From NCBI RefSeq assembly GCF_000315915.1, contig NC_020189.1:124001-188000 (forward strand): 64,000 nucleotides of DNA. Direction: 5' to 3'. Position numbers and translations under genes: made by a program. The DNA comes from Henningerozyma blattae CBS 6284. Lineage: Eukaryota > Ascomycota > Saccharomycetes > Saccharomycetales > Saccharomycetaceae. The notes beneath the pieces are model-generated. The model was not told where the DNA came from, searched no databases, and saw nothing but the letters and a program-made list of their open reading frames with translations. This document shows positions 1-10,096 of this stretch, piece after piece (position 1 is the stretch's first letter; each line of letters opens with the position of its first letter).

Positions 1-666
1 AAAGGCAGTTGGATGTTGATCATCTTTACCAAAGGGATCGATAATTTGATTTGTTGTATCATCCAAATCAGTCAAGAAGGGAAATTTCACACTGGAACGT
101 AATTGGTTATTAATTCTTGCAAATTGTTCTTGAGCAAAAGCTACTTCTCTTAAATAGGCGATCAAAGATTTCAAAATTTTCTTCCATTTATGGAATCTAT
201 CAGCTAAGATGATGGTGGGGTATTCAGCAACGTATTTCCCATCGTATAAATCGTTTGTATCAGATGCAGTATTGGGGATTTGATTGGGGATTGGAATAGT
301 TGTGCATAATGGAGAATGGAAATCTGATTCTTTGGAGAATGCAAGTTGTTGTAGCCCATTTGTGTTTGCGAAATTGGCCACAAATGATTCAGTTTGTGTG
401 GCAGATAATTTGTTGTTGTTGTTGTTGTTGTTGTTAGTAGCTGCAGTGGTACTTGTTGTGGCTGTGGTGCTGGTTCCCAGAGTGATTGTAGTGTTTTTGG
501 TTTGAACTTTTTCTAAGGAGCCAGTAGATAAACTATCGGAGTTTTCCACAACAGTTTCATTTTTGACTTGGTCTATTATGGTAGCATTATTGGAGGATTC
601 TCTTTGAGAAGCTTCTACGGGAGCAGACACTTGAGGATCGTGAGTTAGAGTGAAATAATCCGACAT
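1..666 (-). CDS. N-terminal part of an F-BAR-type protein resembling Slm1/Slm2 (runs off the window)
   Basis: The frame opens at ATG 666 and is still open at base 1, so only the first 222 codons are present. The first ~130 residues are low complexity: acidic and Ser/Thr-rich with a run of seven Asn. After that comes a conserved-looking helical stretch reading ILADRFHKWKKILKSLIAYL and then a segment ending VKFPF. This spacing (ILA-x-RF, W, KS-x-I-x-YL, then V-x-FPF) is what I remember at the start of the F-BAR region of the TORC2 effectors Slm1 and Slm2, which bind PI(4,5)P2 at plasma-membrane eisosomes. Rgc1/Ask10 regulators or Ivy1 are alternatives. The gene is not the S. cerevisiae neighbour of SNX3, so synteny gives no help. 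The coding call is strong; the family call is moderate. A 13-bp minisatellite starts 27 bp upstream of the ATG. Confidence 0.55.
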   Translation of the reverse strand, partial: MSDYFTLTHDPQVSAPVEASQRESSNNATIIDQVKNETVVENSDSLSTGSLEKVQTKNTTITLGTSTTATTSTTAATNNNNNNNNKLSATQTESFVANFANTNGLQQLAFSKESDFHSPLCTTIPIPNQIPNTASDTNDLYDGKYVAEYPTIILADRFHKWKKILKSLIAYLREVAFAQEQFARINNQLRSSVKFPFLTDLDDTTNQIIDPFGKDDQHPTAF

Positions 667-693
667 AAAGTGATTATGCTAAGGGGAGGGGGG

Positions 694-790
694 AGCAATA
701 GTGGACAGCAATAGTGGACAGCAATAGTGGACAGCAATAGTGGATAGCAATATTGGATAGCAATGCTGGATAGCAATAGTGGATAGCAAT
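694..790. repeat. 13-bp minisatellite, about 7.5 copies
   Basis: The unit AGCAATAGTGGAC is repeated head to tail. The first three copies are identical; later copies carry C to T at the last base and scattered changes (ATATTGG, ATGCTGG). The array ends with a partial unit. It lies directly upstream of the start codon of the leftward F-BAR gene, so it probably falls in its 5' UTR or core promoter. Confidence 0.95.
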
Positions 791-1475
791 GTATTCAAGT
801 TTGAATTATTTTTTTGTTAGTACTTTCGATATATCAAACCAAGATAGAGAGAATGATGATAAAAAAAAAAATAAAAAAAAAAGATATCGAAGATATTTTA
901 TATACAACAGTTTAGGATGTTGTTTTTGTTGGATAAATAAACAAAGCCAAGATAAACACAAGCACTCGAGAGTTAATCCGACAATTAAGTTTTATTTTAA
1001 ATTAGTATAATAATAGAAGTAATATATTTCTTATAATAATCGAATTTTTTTTTCTGGTCGGGTTAGAGTATGTATATGAATGGATGAATGGGAAATTCCG
1101 AGCCATGGAATTTCTAAGCCGTTGCCGTTAAGAATTTGAAAAAATGATCAACAATAAGTTTCAATGGAAACTTTTTTTTTAATTTCTTTTTCCCTTCTGG
1201 TTCAGGAAAATAGGAGGATTCGTGCCTGAAGAGGAAATTATCAGAGCCAATTCGGAGCGAAACTTGAGCGAGATACGCCGGAATCGGGAATGTTCGGATT
1301 GCCTTGAAAAATGTTTTAAATTTCTGGAATAGGCAGGGAGGTATAGCTTATTTTTATTTTAGTATGATGATATGTTGTTTAATTTCGCGCGGGGTACAGG
1401 AACGGGAAATGGTTGCGTAGTGGAAAATGTATATGTAGCAATTAAGTTTAGGGTAAGTGGTAATATTTCGGTCTG

Positions 1476-1571
1476 GCAGTTGCAGTTGCTTTTGCAGTTG
1501 TAGTTGCAGTTGCAGTTGCAGTTGCAGTTGCAGTTGCAGTTGCAGTTGCAGTTGCAGTTGCAGTTGCAATT
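1476..1571. repeat. Hexanucleotide array (GTTGCA)n
   Basis: Eleven uninterrupted GTTGCA copies occupy 1503-1568, preceded by imperfect copies from about 1476. The array is intergenic. Because the unit is six bases and stop-free, it leaves open frames on both strands, which are artefacts. Confidence 0.95.
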
Positions 1572-1854
1572 GTAAAGTGTCAATGTTTACCCCGGAAATA
1601 GATGACAAGTATTCTACAGGCACCAGGACAAACTGGACATAGTGCCATTAGGTTTACCCCGCCCCTTTGCCTTTTGGAAATGAAATGAAATAAAAAAAAT
1701 GGGGAAAGCTTGCTGTGTGCAATGCGGCTGAGAATGGTAATCCGTAGGCATATTATATGTTGGTAGTATTTAGAATGGTTAATAAATATAAATATAAATA
1801 TATATATTTATTTATTTGTGAAGGAAAACGAATTGAAACGGGTCATATTTTTGC

Positions 1855-2352
1855 TCACGAAAAATGATCCTTTTCGATAAAACGGACCAGTACTCTTGAA
1901 CCCAATTGTAGCAAGGGATGGCCAGCGACATTTTTCAGCCACTTGTCCAGACCTCGTCTACGTTCTTCGATGACGTCTGCATTGAAGCGGTTGTTAAGCA
2001 AGATCTTGCCGGGGAGTGAAGGAATGGTTACTTTGGAGATTGGGCCATCGGATAATTCTAGTTCTTTCAACAACAGTTTACGGAACAATTCGAAATCGCT
2101 GTATCGTCTTCGAATGCGAGAGATGCGGCGTGAAAAACTTGGCAGGTTTGTCTTTGTCACGACTTCGTAATCCGTGTACATGGAGGAGTCTCTATTATCG
2201 GCCAAATGTGTGACTGGGCTGCATACTTCGATTTCGAGAAAGTCTTCTGGCTGGGAGTATGCTGTGGTGGAATTGGATTTATGGGCAGGAGGTAGTTGTG
2301 TGCTTTCTGTGGTGCTGAAGGCTTGGAAAGTTCGCATGGCGAGCGGGTACAT
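1855..2352 (-). CDS. SNX3: Sorting nexin Snx3/Grd19, PX-domain protein
   Basis: The 165-residue product is almost wholly a PX phosphoinositide-binding domain, matching the ~162 residues of yeast Snx3. The acidic FLEIEV strand near residue 39 opens the domain. The RRRYSDFELFRK motif near residues 83-94 is the PI3P-binding signature. LPGKILLNNRF and VIEERRRGLDKWL follow, and the protein ends with the typical LLQLGSRVLVRFIE. Snx3 recycles Golgi proteins such as Kex2 and Ftr1 from prevacuolar endosomes with retromer. Met1 and Met6 are both possible starts. The divergent neighbour is HAP5, the same arrangement as YOR357C-YOR358W in S. cerevisiae. Its base composition is near 50% GC, intermediate between the AT-rich genome and the HAP5 island. 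Confidence 0.95.
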   Translation of the reverse strand: MYPLAMRTFQAFSTTESTQLPPAHKSNSTTAYSQPEDFLEIEVCSPVTHLADNRDSSMYTDYEVVTKTNLPSFSRRISRIRRRYSDFELFRKLLLKELELSDGPISKVTIPSLPGKILLNNRFNADVIEERRRGLDKWLKNVAGHPLLQLGSRVLVRFIEKDHFS

Positions 2353-2500
2353 GTTTTTTCTACTTGTACAGTGTGTGTTTTTTAGATAGCGGTTTTATAT
2401 TGGTGAGTGAAGCCGTGCGAGCGAGCGAGCGAAGCGAGCGAAGCAAGCACGTGCTGCGAACAAGGGGCGGGGCGCATAACTTAACAGAGTGTAGTGAAGT

Positions 2501-2525
2501 GCATTGCATTGCATTGCATTGCATT
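2501..2525. repeat. Pentanucleotide array (GCATT)5
   Basis: Five perfect GCATT copies lie about 150 bp upstream of the SNX3 start. They are part of the cluster of tandem arrays around HAP5. Confidence 0.95.
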
Positions 2526-2794
2526 GTCGGGTTTTAGGTGGGTAAACAACCCGAGCAATAGAATCAGAAGAGGCATTATGAGACTCAGTACTCCTTTGAC
2601 AACCGAGTGTAAACAACGACACAGCAACACCCTGCCACCATATTGCTCCACCCAGAGGCTAGCCGCCCAGCCCACCACCGCCCGTGCACCACGCACCACC
2701 CGCACACCACACACCCACGTGATAACCTCCCGGGTACCACGTGACCGCGCGATAAGATGCCCCGATCGGGATTCGAGCCCGGCATGCCGGCGTG

Positions 2795-2802
2795 TATATA
2801 AA
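2795..2802 (+). promoter_or_regulatory. TATA box for HAP5
   Basis: TATATAAA lies 87 bp upstream of the ATG at 2889, and its last base overlaps an earlier in-frame ATG at 2802. Yeast transcripts start 40-120 bp downstream of TATA, so an mRNA from here would exclude the 2802 ATG. This decides the HAP5 start chosen below. Confidence 0.7.
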
Positions 2803-2888
2803 TGTGCTGTGCATGCCGCACATTGTGGAGTATCTTGCCAAGCCCCAAACCTCCACCCACGCCCCACCCACGCCCCACACACACCCCA

Positions 2889-3341
2889 ATGGACCACCCC
2901 TCGTCACCTGACCCGGCCGCCACCTCCCACGTGACTGCACTGTCACACACACACTCCCACGCCTCGCTCACGGCACAACCTCCACAGCAGCAACCACAGG
3001 CGTTGGTGCCGCCACATGCACCGCCCAGTCTGGCCCGCTACTGGGCCGCCCAGCTGGCTGCATGGCAGGACCCGGCCCGTTCCGCGGAACAGCCCCCGCC
3101 GTTGCCGCTGGCACGGATCCGGCGTGTCATGAAGACGGCGGCGGAACAGCCGCGGATGGTTGCAGCCGAGGCACCACTACTTTTCGCGCACGCGTGCGAA
3201 CTTTTCGTGTCGGACGTTGCGCTGCGTGCAGCCGCCGAGGCCTCGAGACAAGGCCGGCGCACTCTGCAACGGGCCGATGTCCAGGCAGCTTTGCTGCAGT
3301 CGGAGATGTTTGACTTCTTGATAGACATTGTGCCGAGATGA
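2889..3341 (+). CDS. HAP5: HAP5, CCAAT-binding complex subunit (NF-YC histone fold)
   Basis: This is the histone-fold subunit of the Hap2/3/4/5 CCAAT-binding activator of respiratory genes. The product from ATG 2889 is 150 residues, against 242 in S. cerevisiae. Residues ~56-68 (LARYWAAQLAAWQ) match the fungal segment just before the fold that contacts Hap4. The fold follows: LPLARIRRVMK, AAEAPLLFAHACELFV, then RRTLQRADVQAAL and MFDFLIDIVPR at the C-terminus, all NF-YC hallmarks. An in-frame ATG at 2802 would add 29 residues but overlaps the TATA box. The gene is about two-thirds G+C, with heavy GCC, GCG and CCG use, unlike every other gene here. The arms are Ala-rich, and many Lys, Asn and Ile positions seen in relatives have become Arg and Ala. 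A tandem repeat begins exactly at the stop codon. Confidence 0.92.
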   Translation: MDHPSSPDPAATSHVTALSHTHSHASLTAQPPQQQPQALVPPHAPPSLARYWAAQLAAWQDPARSAEQPPPLPLARIRRVMKTAAEQPRMVAAEAPLLFAHACELFVSDVALRAAAEASRQGRRTLQRADVQAALLQSEMFDFLIDIVPR

Positions 3342-3411
3342 GCCGGATGAGCCGGATGAGCCGGATGAGCCGAGATGAGCCGTGAACGAGCCGAGAACGA
3401 GCCGAGAACGA
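3339..3411. repeat. 9-bp GC-rich array starting at the HAP5 stop codon
   Basis: Three perfect TGAGCCGGA units begin with the HAP5 TGA stop itself and are followed by degenerate TGAGCCGAGA and CGAGCCGAGAA units. Every unit carries a TGA, but later units drift out of the HAP5 frame. Confidence 0.9.
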
Positions 3412-4037
3412 GAGCCACACTGCGAGTCTCTATACGACACCACCATTACATATCTATGCTATCTATTCTATACTGTTCTATACTATACCTGCTACACCTG
3501 CTACACCTGCTACACATACTATATGCTGTGTCCTCCTTTTGTGGTTCAGCATGGCTTCCATATCGTGCTTATATAAGTTGGTCTGTGGAAACTGATGTGC
3601 TGTTGCCATTGCCACTGCCACTGCCACTGCAACTGCAACTGCCACTGCCATTGCAATTCCCTGGGATTCAGCAGGTCACACACAATCGACCTAGCTTATC
3701 TCTGCTTCTGACTCTTGCTTGTCTATCCAACCCTTAATCTTGGCCGAGATACAAACAACCATGGGTCTCAGAGACCTGAACACCATAAAACAATGCCAAA
3801 TGATCATTCATACATGAGCATCACTGCCGGCCTTTCGCTTCGCCTTGCCTTGCTTCGCCTTGCCTTGCTTCGCCTTGCTTTGCTTTTCTTTCGCTTTCTT
3901 TCGCCTTCCCCGGGTAATTCCACTACTTGAAAATTAATTTTAAATACATCCATACATACTCACATATATACATACTATATATGCAGATGCATAAACGCAA
4001 ACACACCCGCACACACACACACACACACACACCAGAC
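3412..4037. other. Repeat-rich intergenic region between HAP5 and PTA1
   Basis: No gene is supported. The stretch is a string of short arrays: three CTGCTACAC units at 3489-3515, a degenerate CCACTG/CAACTG hexamer run at 3602-3657, a pyrimidine-rich CTTCGCCTTGC pattern at 3836-3910, and a (CA)n run at about 4010-4032 directly before the PTA1 start. GC content falls steadily away from HAP5. Confidence 0.75.
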
Positions 4038-6581
4038 ATGGCTGATCTGCTAGACAAATCCGCGTCCGTCCTCTACAACAAAGATCTCAACAACAAAGCC
4101 CATTTCCATGACATCGAAGTCTTTTGCACCAATTTCATCAACACCATAAAACCAAGCAACTCCACCATCCCCAACTTGGAAAAACCCTTCGTCATCATCA
4201 ACCATCTGAAACTCGTAAACGACATCCTCGCACTATCCTCCACAACGCCCAGGATCTATCAATTGGCCGTCTCCTTAGCTTCCCACATATACCCAATCGT
4301 ATTCGATCATGTCGCAAAGACATCCGATTCCAACCTATATTCCATCTTACAGAACATTAGAAAACTAATCTTGACTCGTTGGAATACTACCCACCCTTAT
4401 GCAAACCCCAATGAAGACTTGCTTCAATTGAGATTCGATAATGTCTCGATAGACTCCAAGTTAGCCACTGTCAAATTCATTTCCATGCTAATCATCTTAC
4501 AAACCCCCATCGATCCATCTGCTTCCTCCTTATCTTCCTCCTCTTCCTCCTCCTCCTCCTCTGCGTCCTCCGCGTCTTCCGCGTCTTCCGCATCCTCCTC
4601 TGCCGCTGCCGCTGCCGCCGCCGCCGCACCCGCCGCACCCGCCGCTACAATCTCTACTCTAGACCCCTCTTCAATCAACTCAATCTCATTGAATTCAGTA
4701 CCAAATAATCATCCTGTAATCAACGACAAACCCGCTTTGGAACAACAAGCGAAAAAATTATTGGATTGGCTATTGAATTATCTAATAGATGAACCAATGA
4801 TGGTCTCATCCGTCTTCATCGCAATCTTAAACGTTCTTTCCTTCATCATCGCCTCAAGACCACATACAACCATCCGTATTCTATCTGCCCTGTTGAAATT
4901 CAACATCGACAATAAATACCAATTCGATGATCAATCCATCCTCGAATATAGATTATCCAAGAGATTTGTCGAAAGAGCTTACAAGAATTTCGTTCAATGG
5001 GGGGTTAAGAATAAATATATCAACAAGAACAATCAAAACATCTTGCCCTTTTATAACAAATTAAATAAAATCGCACAAACTCTTCATATCATTGGTGAAG
5101 AAACGAAAAGTAAAGGGATCCTGAATTTCGATGAAAATAAATTCAACAAGAAAATTAATGATACAGAAAGAATGAAAATTATCAATTATAGAAGATCCAA
5201 ATCGAAACAACCCAATTTAATTCCTCCACAATCTTCTTCATCTACACCATCACTCTCTCCTCAACCAACTGCAAATGCCAATGCAAATGCCAATGCCAAT
5301 GCAAACGCAACTGCAACTGCAACTGCAAACGCAACTGCAAACGCAAGCGCAAACGCAAACGCAAACGCAAATACAGATCCAAAAATTATAGATTTATTGA
5401 AAGATTTACAATCTTATACAATGACCAAATCAAACATAAATAATTTCTTCAATAATTCTCCAGTAGCCATCAATTCTACATATTCTTCTCTATATTCTTT
5501 GATGAATAGTAACAACTCAAACATAGACATGTCCTTGTTCCCCAATGATATCTTGATTAAACTATGTTCAGATACTCTTTTCAAGATTGATACAAATAAC
5601 TTGATCTCGGGTCTTTCCATCGTAGCCTCCAGATATACTGCTTTGATGAGTAAGAAACAATCACAACCCACTGCATCTTCCTCTCACTCTTCATCTTCAA
5701 CTTCATCTTCTCCTTCTCCCTCTTCTTCTTCTGGGGAAAATGATTTGAAAAGACCTTCCAATCGTGTTGATACTAAATCTAATAGTAATAAAAAATTGAA
5801 ATTACAAAGTCCAAAAAAAATTTCAAATGATATTCAATTGAAAAAGGAAAATGATGATATCGATGAAGAAAATGAATTCGATGATATTTATTCAAATTTC
5901 CAACCACCAAAACCAGAAAAATTTACATTGGATGAAAAATTCGCAAATTTGAAAAGAATCATTAAAAGAACTATTGAATTGAATGAAAAAGATTTGAAAA
6001 ATAATACCACTAATGACAAATCTCAAACAAATGATTTGAACAAGATCCATCTGATCAATTGGAATTCTCATGATACTTGGATAATCATATTAACAAGATT
6101 AGCCACTCGTGGTGTTTCACATAACCAACGATTGAGTGAATTAATTCGAGAAAGTTTATTGACATATTTTTTTGAAGATTTTAATACTAGAATCGCAATG
6201 GTATTGGATTGGTTAAATGAAGAATGGTTTTTTGAATCAATGACAAGATCTTCTAATGATAACGAAATTTTCATTAATTATAATAAATGGTCACTTCGAA
6301 TTTTAAACCAATTGGTACCATTTTTGGAAAATAAACATCGTAGAATCTTTATTCGATTGATGAGTGAATTGCCAAGGTTAGAAATGGAACATATAAAGAC
6401 AATCAAATCCATATGTTTAGACCCGGCAAGATCAAACCTTGGGTTTCAAACTTTAAAATTCTTGATCATGTTTAGACCTAATTGTAAATCAATTATCCAA
6501 CAATATTTGATAGATTTGAAAACTGAAGATCAAACAGTGCTAGAACAATGTGATACTTTATTAAACAAGTTTTTCTCATAA
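4038..6581 (+). CDS. PTA1: Pta1, symplekin-like subunit of the cleavage and polyadenylation factor
   Basis: Pta1 is the scaffold of CPF, the complex that cleaves and polyadenylates pre-mRNA 3' ends and processes snoRNAs. Long blocks match the family: FVERAYKNFVQWG, TLHIIGEETKSKGILNFD, FFNNSPVAI with YSSLYSLMNS, LISGLSIVASRYTALM, and the C-terminal FLENKHRRIFIRLMSELP then LDPARSNLGFQTLKFLIMF. From ATG 4038 it has 847 residues (785 in S. cerevisiae). The frame stays open upstream, but that part reads through the (CA)n run as THTHTH and is rejected. Two low-complexity insertions account for the extra length: a Ser/Ala run at residues ~162-200 and an Asn-Ala/Thr-Ala run at ~410-445, both built on short DNA repeats. 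The 5' half is clearly richer in GC than the 3' half. OYE lies convergently downstream and GCV3 follows beyond it. Confidence 0.96.
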   Translation: MADLLDKSASVLYNKDLNNKAHFHDIEVFCTNFINTIKPSNSTIPNLEKPFVIINHLKLVNDILALSSTTPRIYQLAVSLASHIYPIVFDHVAKTSDSNLYSILQNIRKLILTRWNTTHPYANPNEDLLQLRFDNVSIDSKLATVKFISMLIILQTPIDPSASSLSSSSSSSSSSASSASSASSASSSAAAAAAAAAPAAPAATISTLDPSSINSISLNSVPNNHPVINDKPALEQQAKKLLDWLLNYLIDEPMMVSSVFIAILNVLSFIIASRPHTTIRILSALLKFNIDNKYQFDDQSILEYRLSKRFVERAYKNFVQWGVKNKYINKNNQNILPFYNKLNKIAQTLHIIGEETKSKGILNFDENKFNKKINDTERMKIINYRRSKSKQPNLIPPQSSSSTPSLSPQPTANANANANANANATATATANATANASANANANANTDPKIIDLLKDLQSYTMTKSNINNFFNNSPVAINSTYSSLYSLMNSNNSNIDMSLFPNDILIKLCSDTLFKIDTNNLISGLSIVASRYTALMSKKQSQPTASSSHSSSSTSSSPSPSSSSGENDLKRPSNRVDTKSNSNKKLKLQSPKKISNDIQLKKENDDIDEENEFDDIYSNFQPPKPEKFTLDEKFANLKRIIKRTIELNEKDLKNNTTNDKSQTNDLNKIHLINWNSHDTWIIILTRLATRGVSHNQRLSELIRESLLTYFFEDFNTRIAMVLDWLNEEWFFESMTRSSNDNEIFINYNKWSLRILNQLVPFLENKHRRIFIRLMSELPRLEMEHIKTIKSICLDPARSNLGFQTLKFLIMFRPNCKSIIQQYLIDLKTEDQTVLEQCDTLLNKFFS

Positions 6582-6777
6582 ACACACACAAAAGAAAGAA
6601 AAAACAAATTGCTTGGACTAAATCTTTTTTTTTTTGGCAATATTTTTTGTTCTTTCCTTATAATAAAGCTTAAATATTAAGTGGAATAATTAAAAGTATG
6701 TATATACATAAAGCACATCAATATATATAGAAAATAAAGAACAAATAAGTAAAAAAAAAAATTTAAATAATTTATAA

Positions 6778-9519
<2,742 letters not shown>

Positions 9520-10038
9520 ATGTTTTCTTCAATTGCCAAATCTTCCACAATTCTATCAAGATCCAGTTTTCGTCTATTCTTGAGAGCTCAATCTACAAAT
9601 GCTCTTACAAAGACTCAATTACCATTCGCTTATAGTCCAACAGGTCCTGCTTCTATCAAATATACCACTCAACACGAATGGTTAGCTACACATTCTGATA
9701 AAACCACCTTCTTAGGGATCACCAAATATGCAGCCGATGCCTTGGGTGATGCCACTTACATCGAATTACCCGAAATTGATACTGAAGTTGAAGCTGGGGA
9801 TTCCATCTCTTCTGTAGAATCTGTAAAATCCGCTTCCGAGATTTATTTCCCTATTAAAGGGACCGTGGTAGAAGTTAATGAAAATTTAATTGAAAATCCA
9901 CAATTGATTAATATCGATCCAATGGGTTCTGGTTGGATTGCAAAGATAAAGATTGATGATGAAAAAGATTTAGTTTCTAAGGATTTATTGGAATTAGAAC
10001 AATATGAAAACTATTTGAAAAATCATACTGAAGAGTAA
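9520..10038 (+). CDS. GCV3: Glycine cleavage system H protein, mitochondrial
   Basis: Gcv3 carries the lipoyl arm that shuttles the aminomethyl group between the P, T and L proteins of mitochondrial glycine decarboxylase. The 172 residues compare with 170 in S. cerevisiae. The first ~28 residues are rich in Ser, Arg and Phe with no acidic residue, as expected of a mitochondrial presequence. The domain opens with YTTQHEWLA near residue 48. The lipoylation lysine is Lys103 in SVESVKSASEIYFPIKGTV. The conserved NPQLINIDPMGSGWIAKIK segment follows. PTA1 then GCV3 on the same strand reproduces the YAL043C-YAL044C order, with the OYE gene inserted between them. Confidence 0.97.
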   Translation: MFSSIAKSSTILSRSSFRLFLRAQSTNALTKTQLPFAYSPTGPASIKYTTQHEWLATHSDKTTFLGITKYAADALGDATYIELPEIDTEVEAGDSISSVESVKSASEIYFPIKGTVVEVNENLIENPQLINIDPMGSGWIAKIKIDDEKDLVSKDLLELEQYENYLKNHTEE

Positions 10039-10096
10039 GAAAATAAAAATTACATACAATCTATATACATATATCTGCGTATATTTATATATTCAA

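Larger units (their letters stand above)
667..1854. other. Intergenic region between the F-BAR gene and the SNX3 3' end
   Basis: This is promoter for the leftward F-BAR gene and 3' flank of SNX3. It holds a 13-bp minisatellite, a GTTGCA hexamer array, long A and T runs and an AT-rich alternation near 1780-1825. Open frames across the hexamer array encode only dipeptide repeats (Ser-Cys or Gln-Leu) and are not convincing genes. Confidence 0.7.
2353..2888. other. GC-rich divergent promoter between SNX3 and HAP5
   Basis: From about 2400 the sequence turns GC-rich with GAGC and CACC tracts. It holds a GCATT pentamer array, several CACGTG/ACGTG sites (for example at 2716 and 2737) and a TATA box at 2795-2802. 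Several long open frames cross it on both strands, but they reflect a shortage of AT-rich stop codons, not genes. Confidence 0.7.

Noticed and set aside
1354..1642. Gln-Leu, Asn-Cys and Ser-Cys repeat frames over the GTTGCA array
   Set aside because: All three come from one hexamer array and have no other protein content.
2802..2888. 29-residue N-terminal extension of Hap5
   Set aside because: The ATG overlaps the TATA box, so it should lie outside the mRNA.
2481..3446. Many overlapping frames of 75-180 codons on both strands around HAP5
   Set aside because: GC-rich DNA has few stop codons. Only the HAP5 frame has a recognisable domain.
3927..4037. N-terminal extension of Pta1 including a THTHTH run
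   Set aside because: It begins at a non-ATG codon, reads through the (CA)n repeat and has no counterpart in the family. ATG 4038 fits better.
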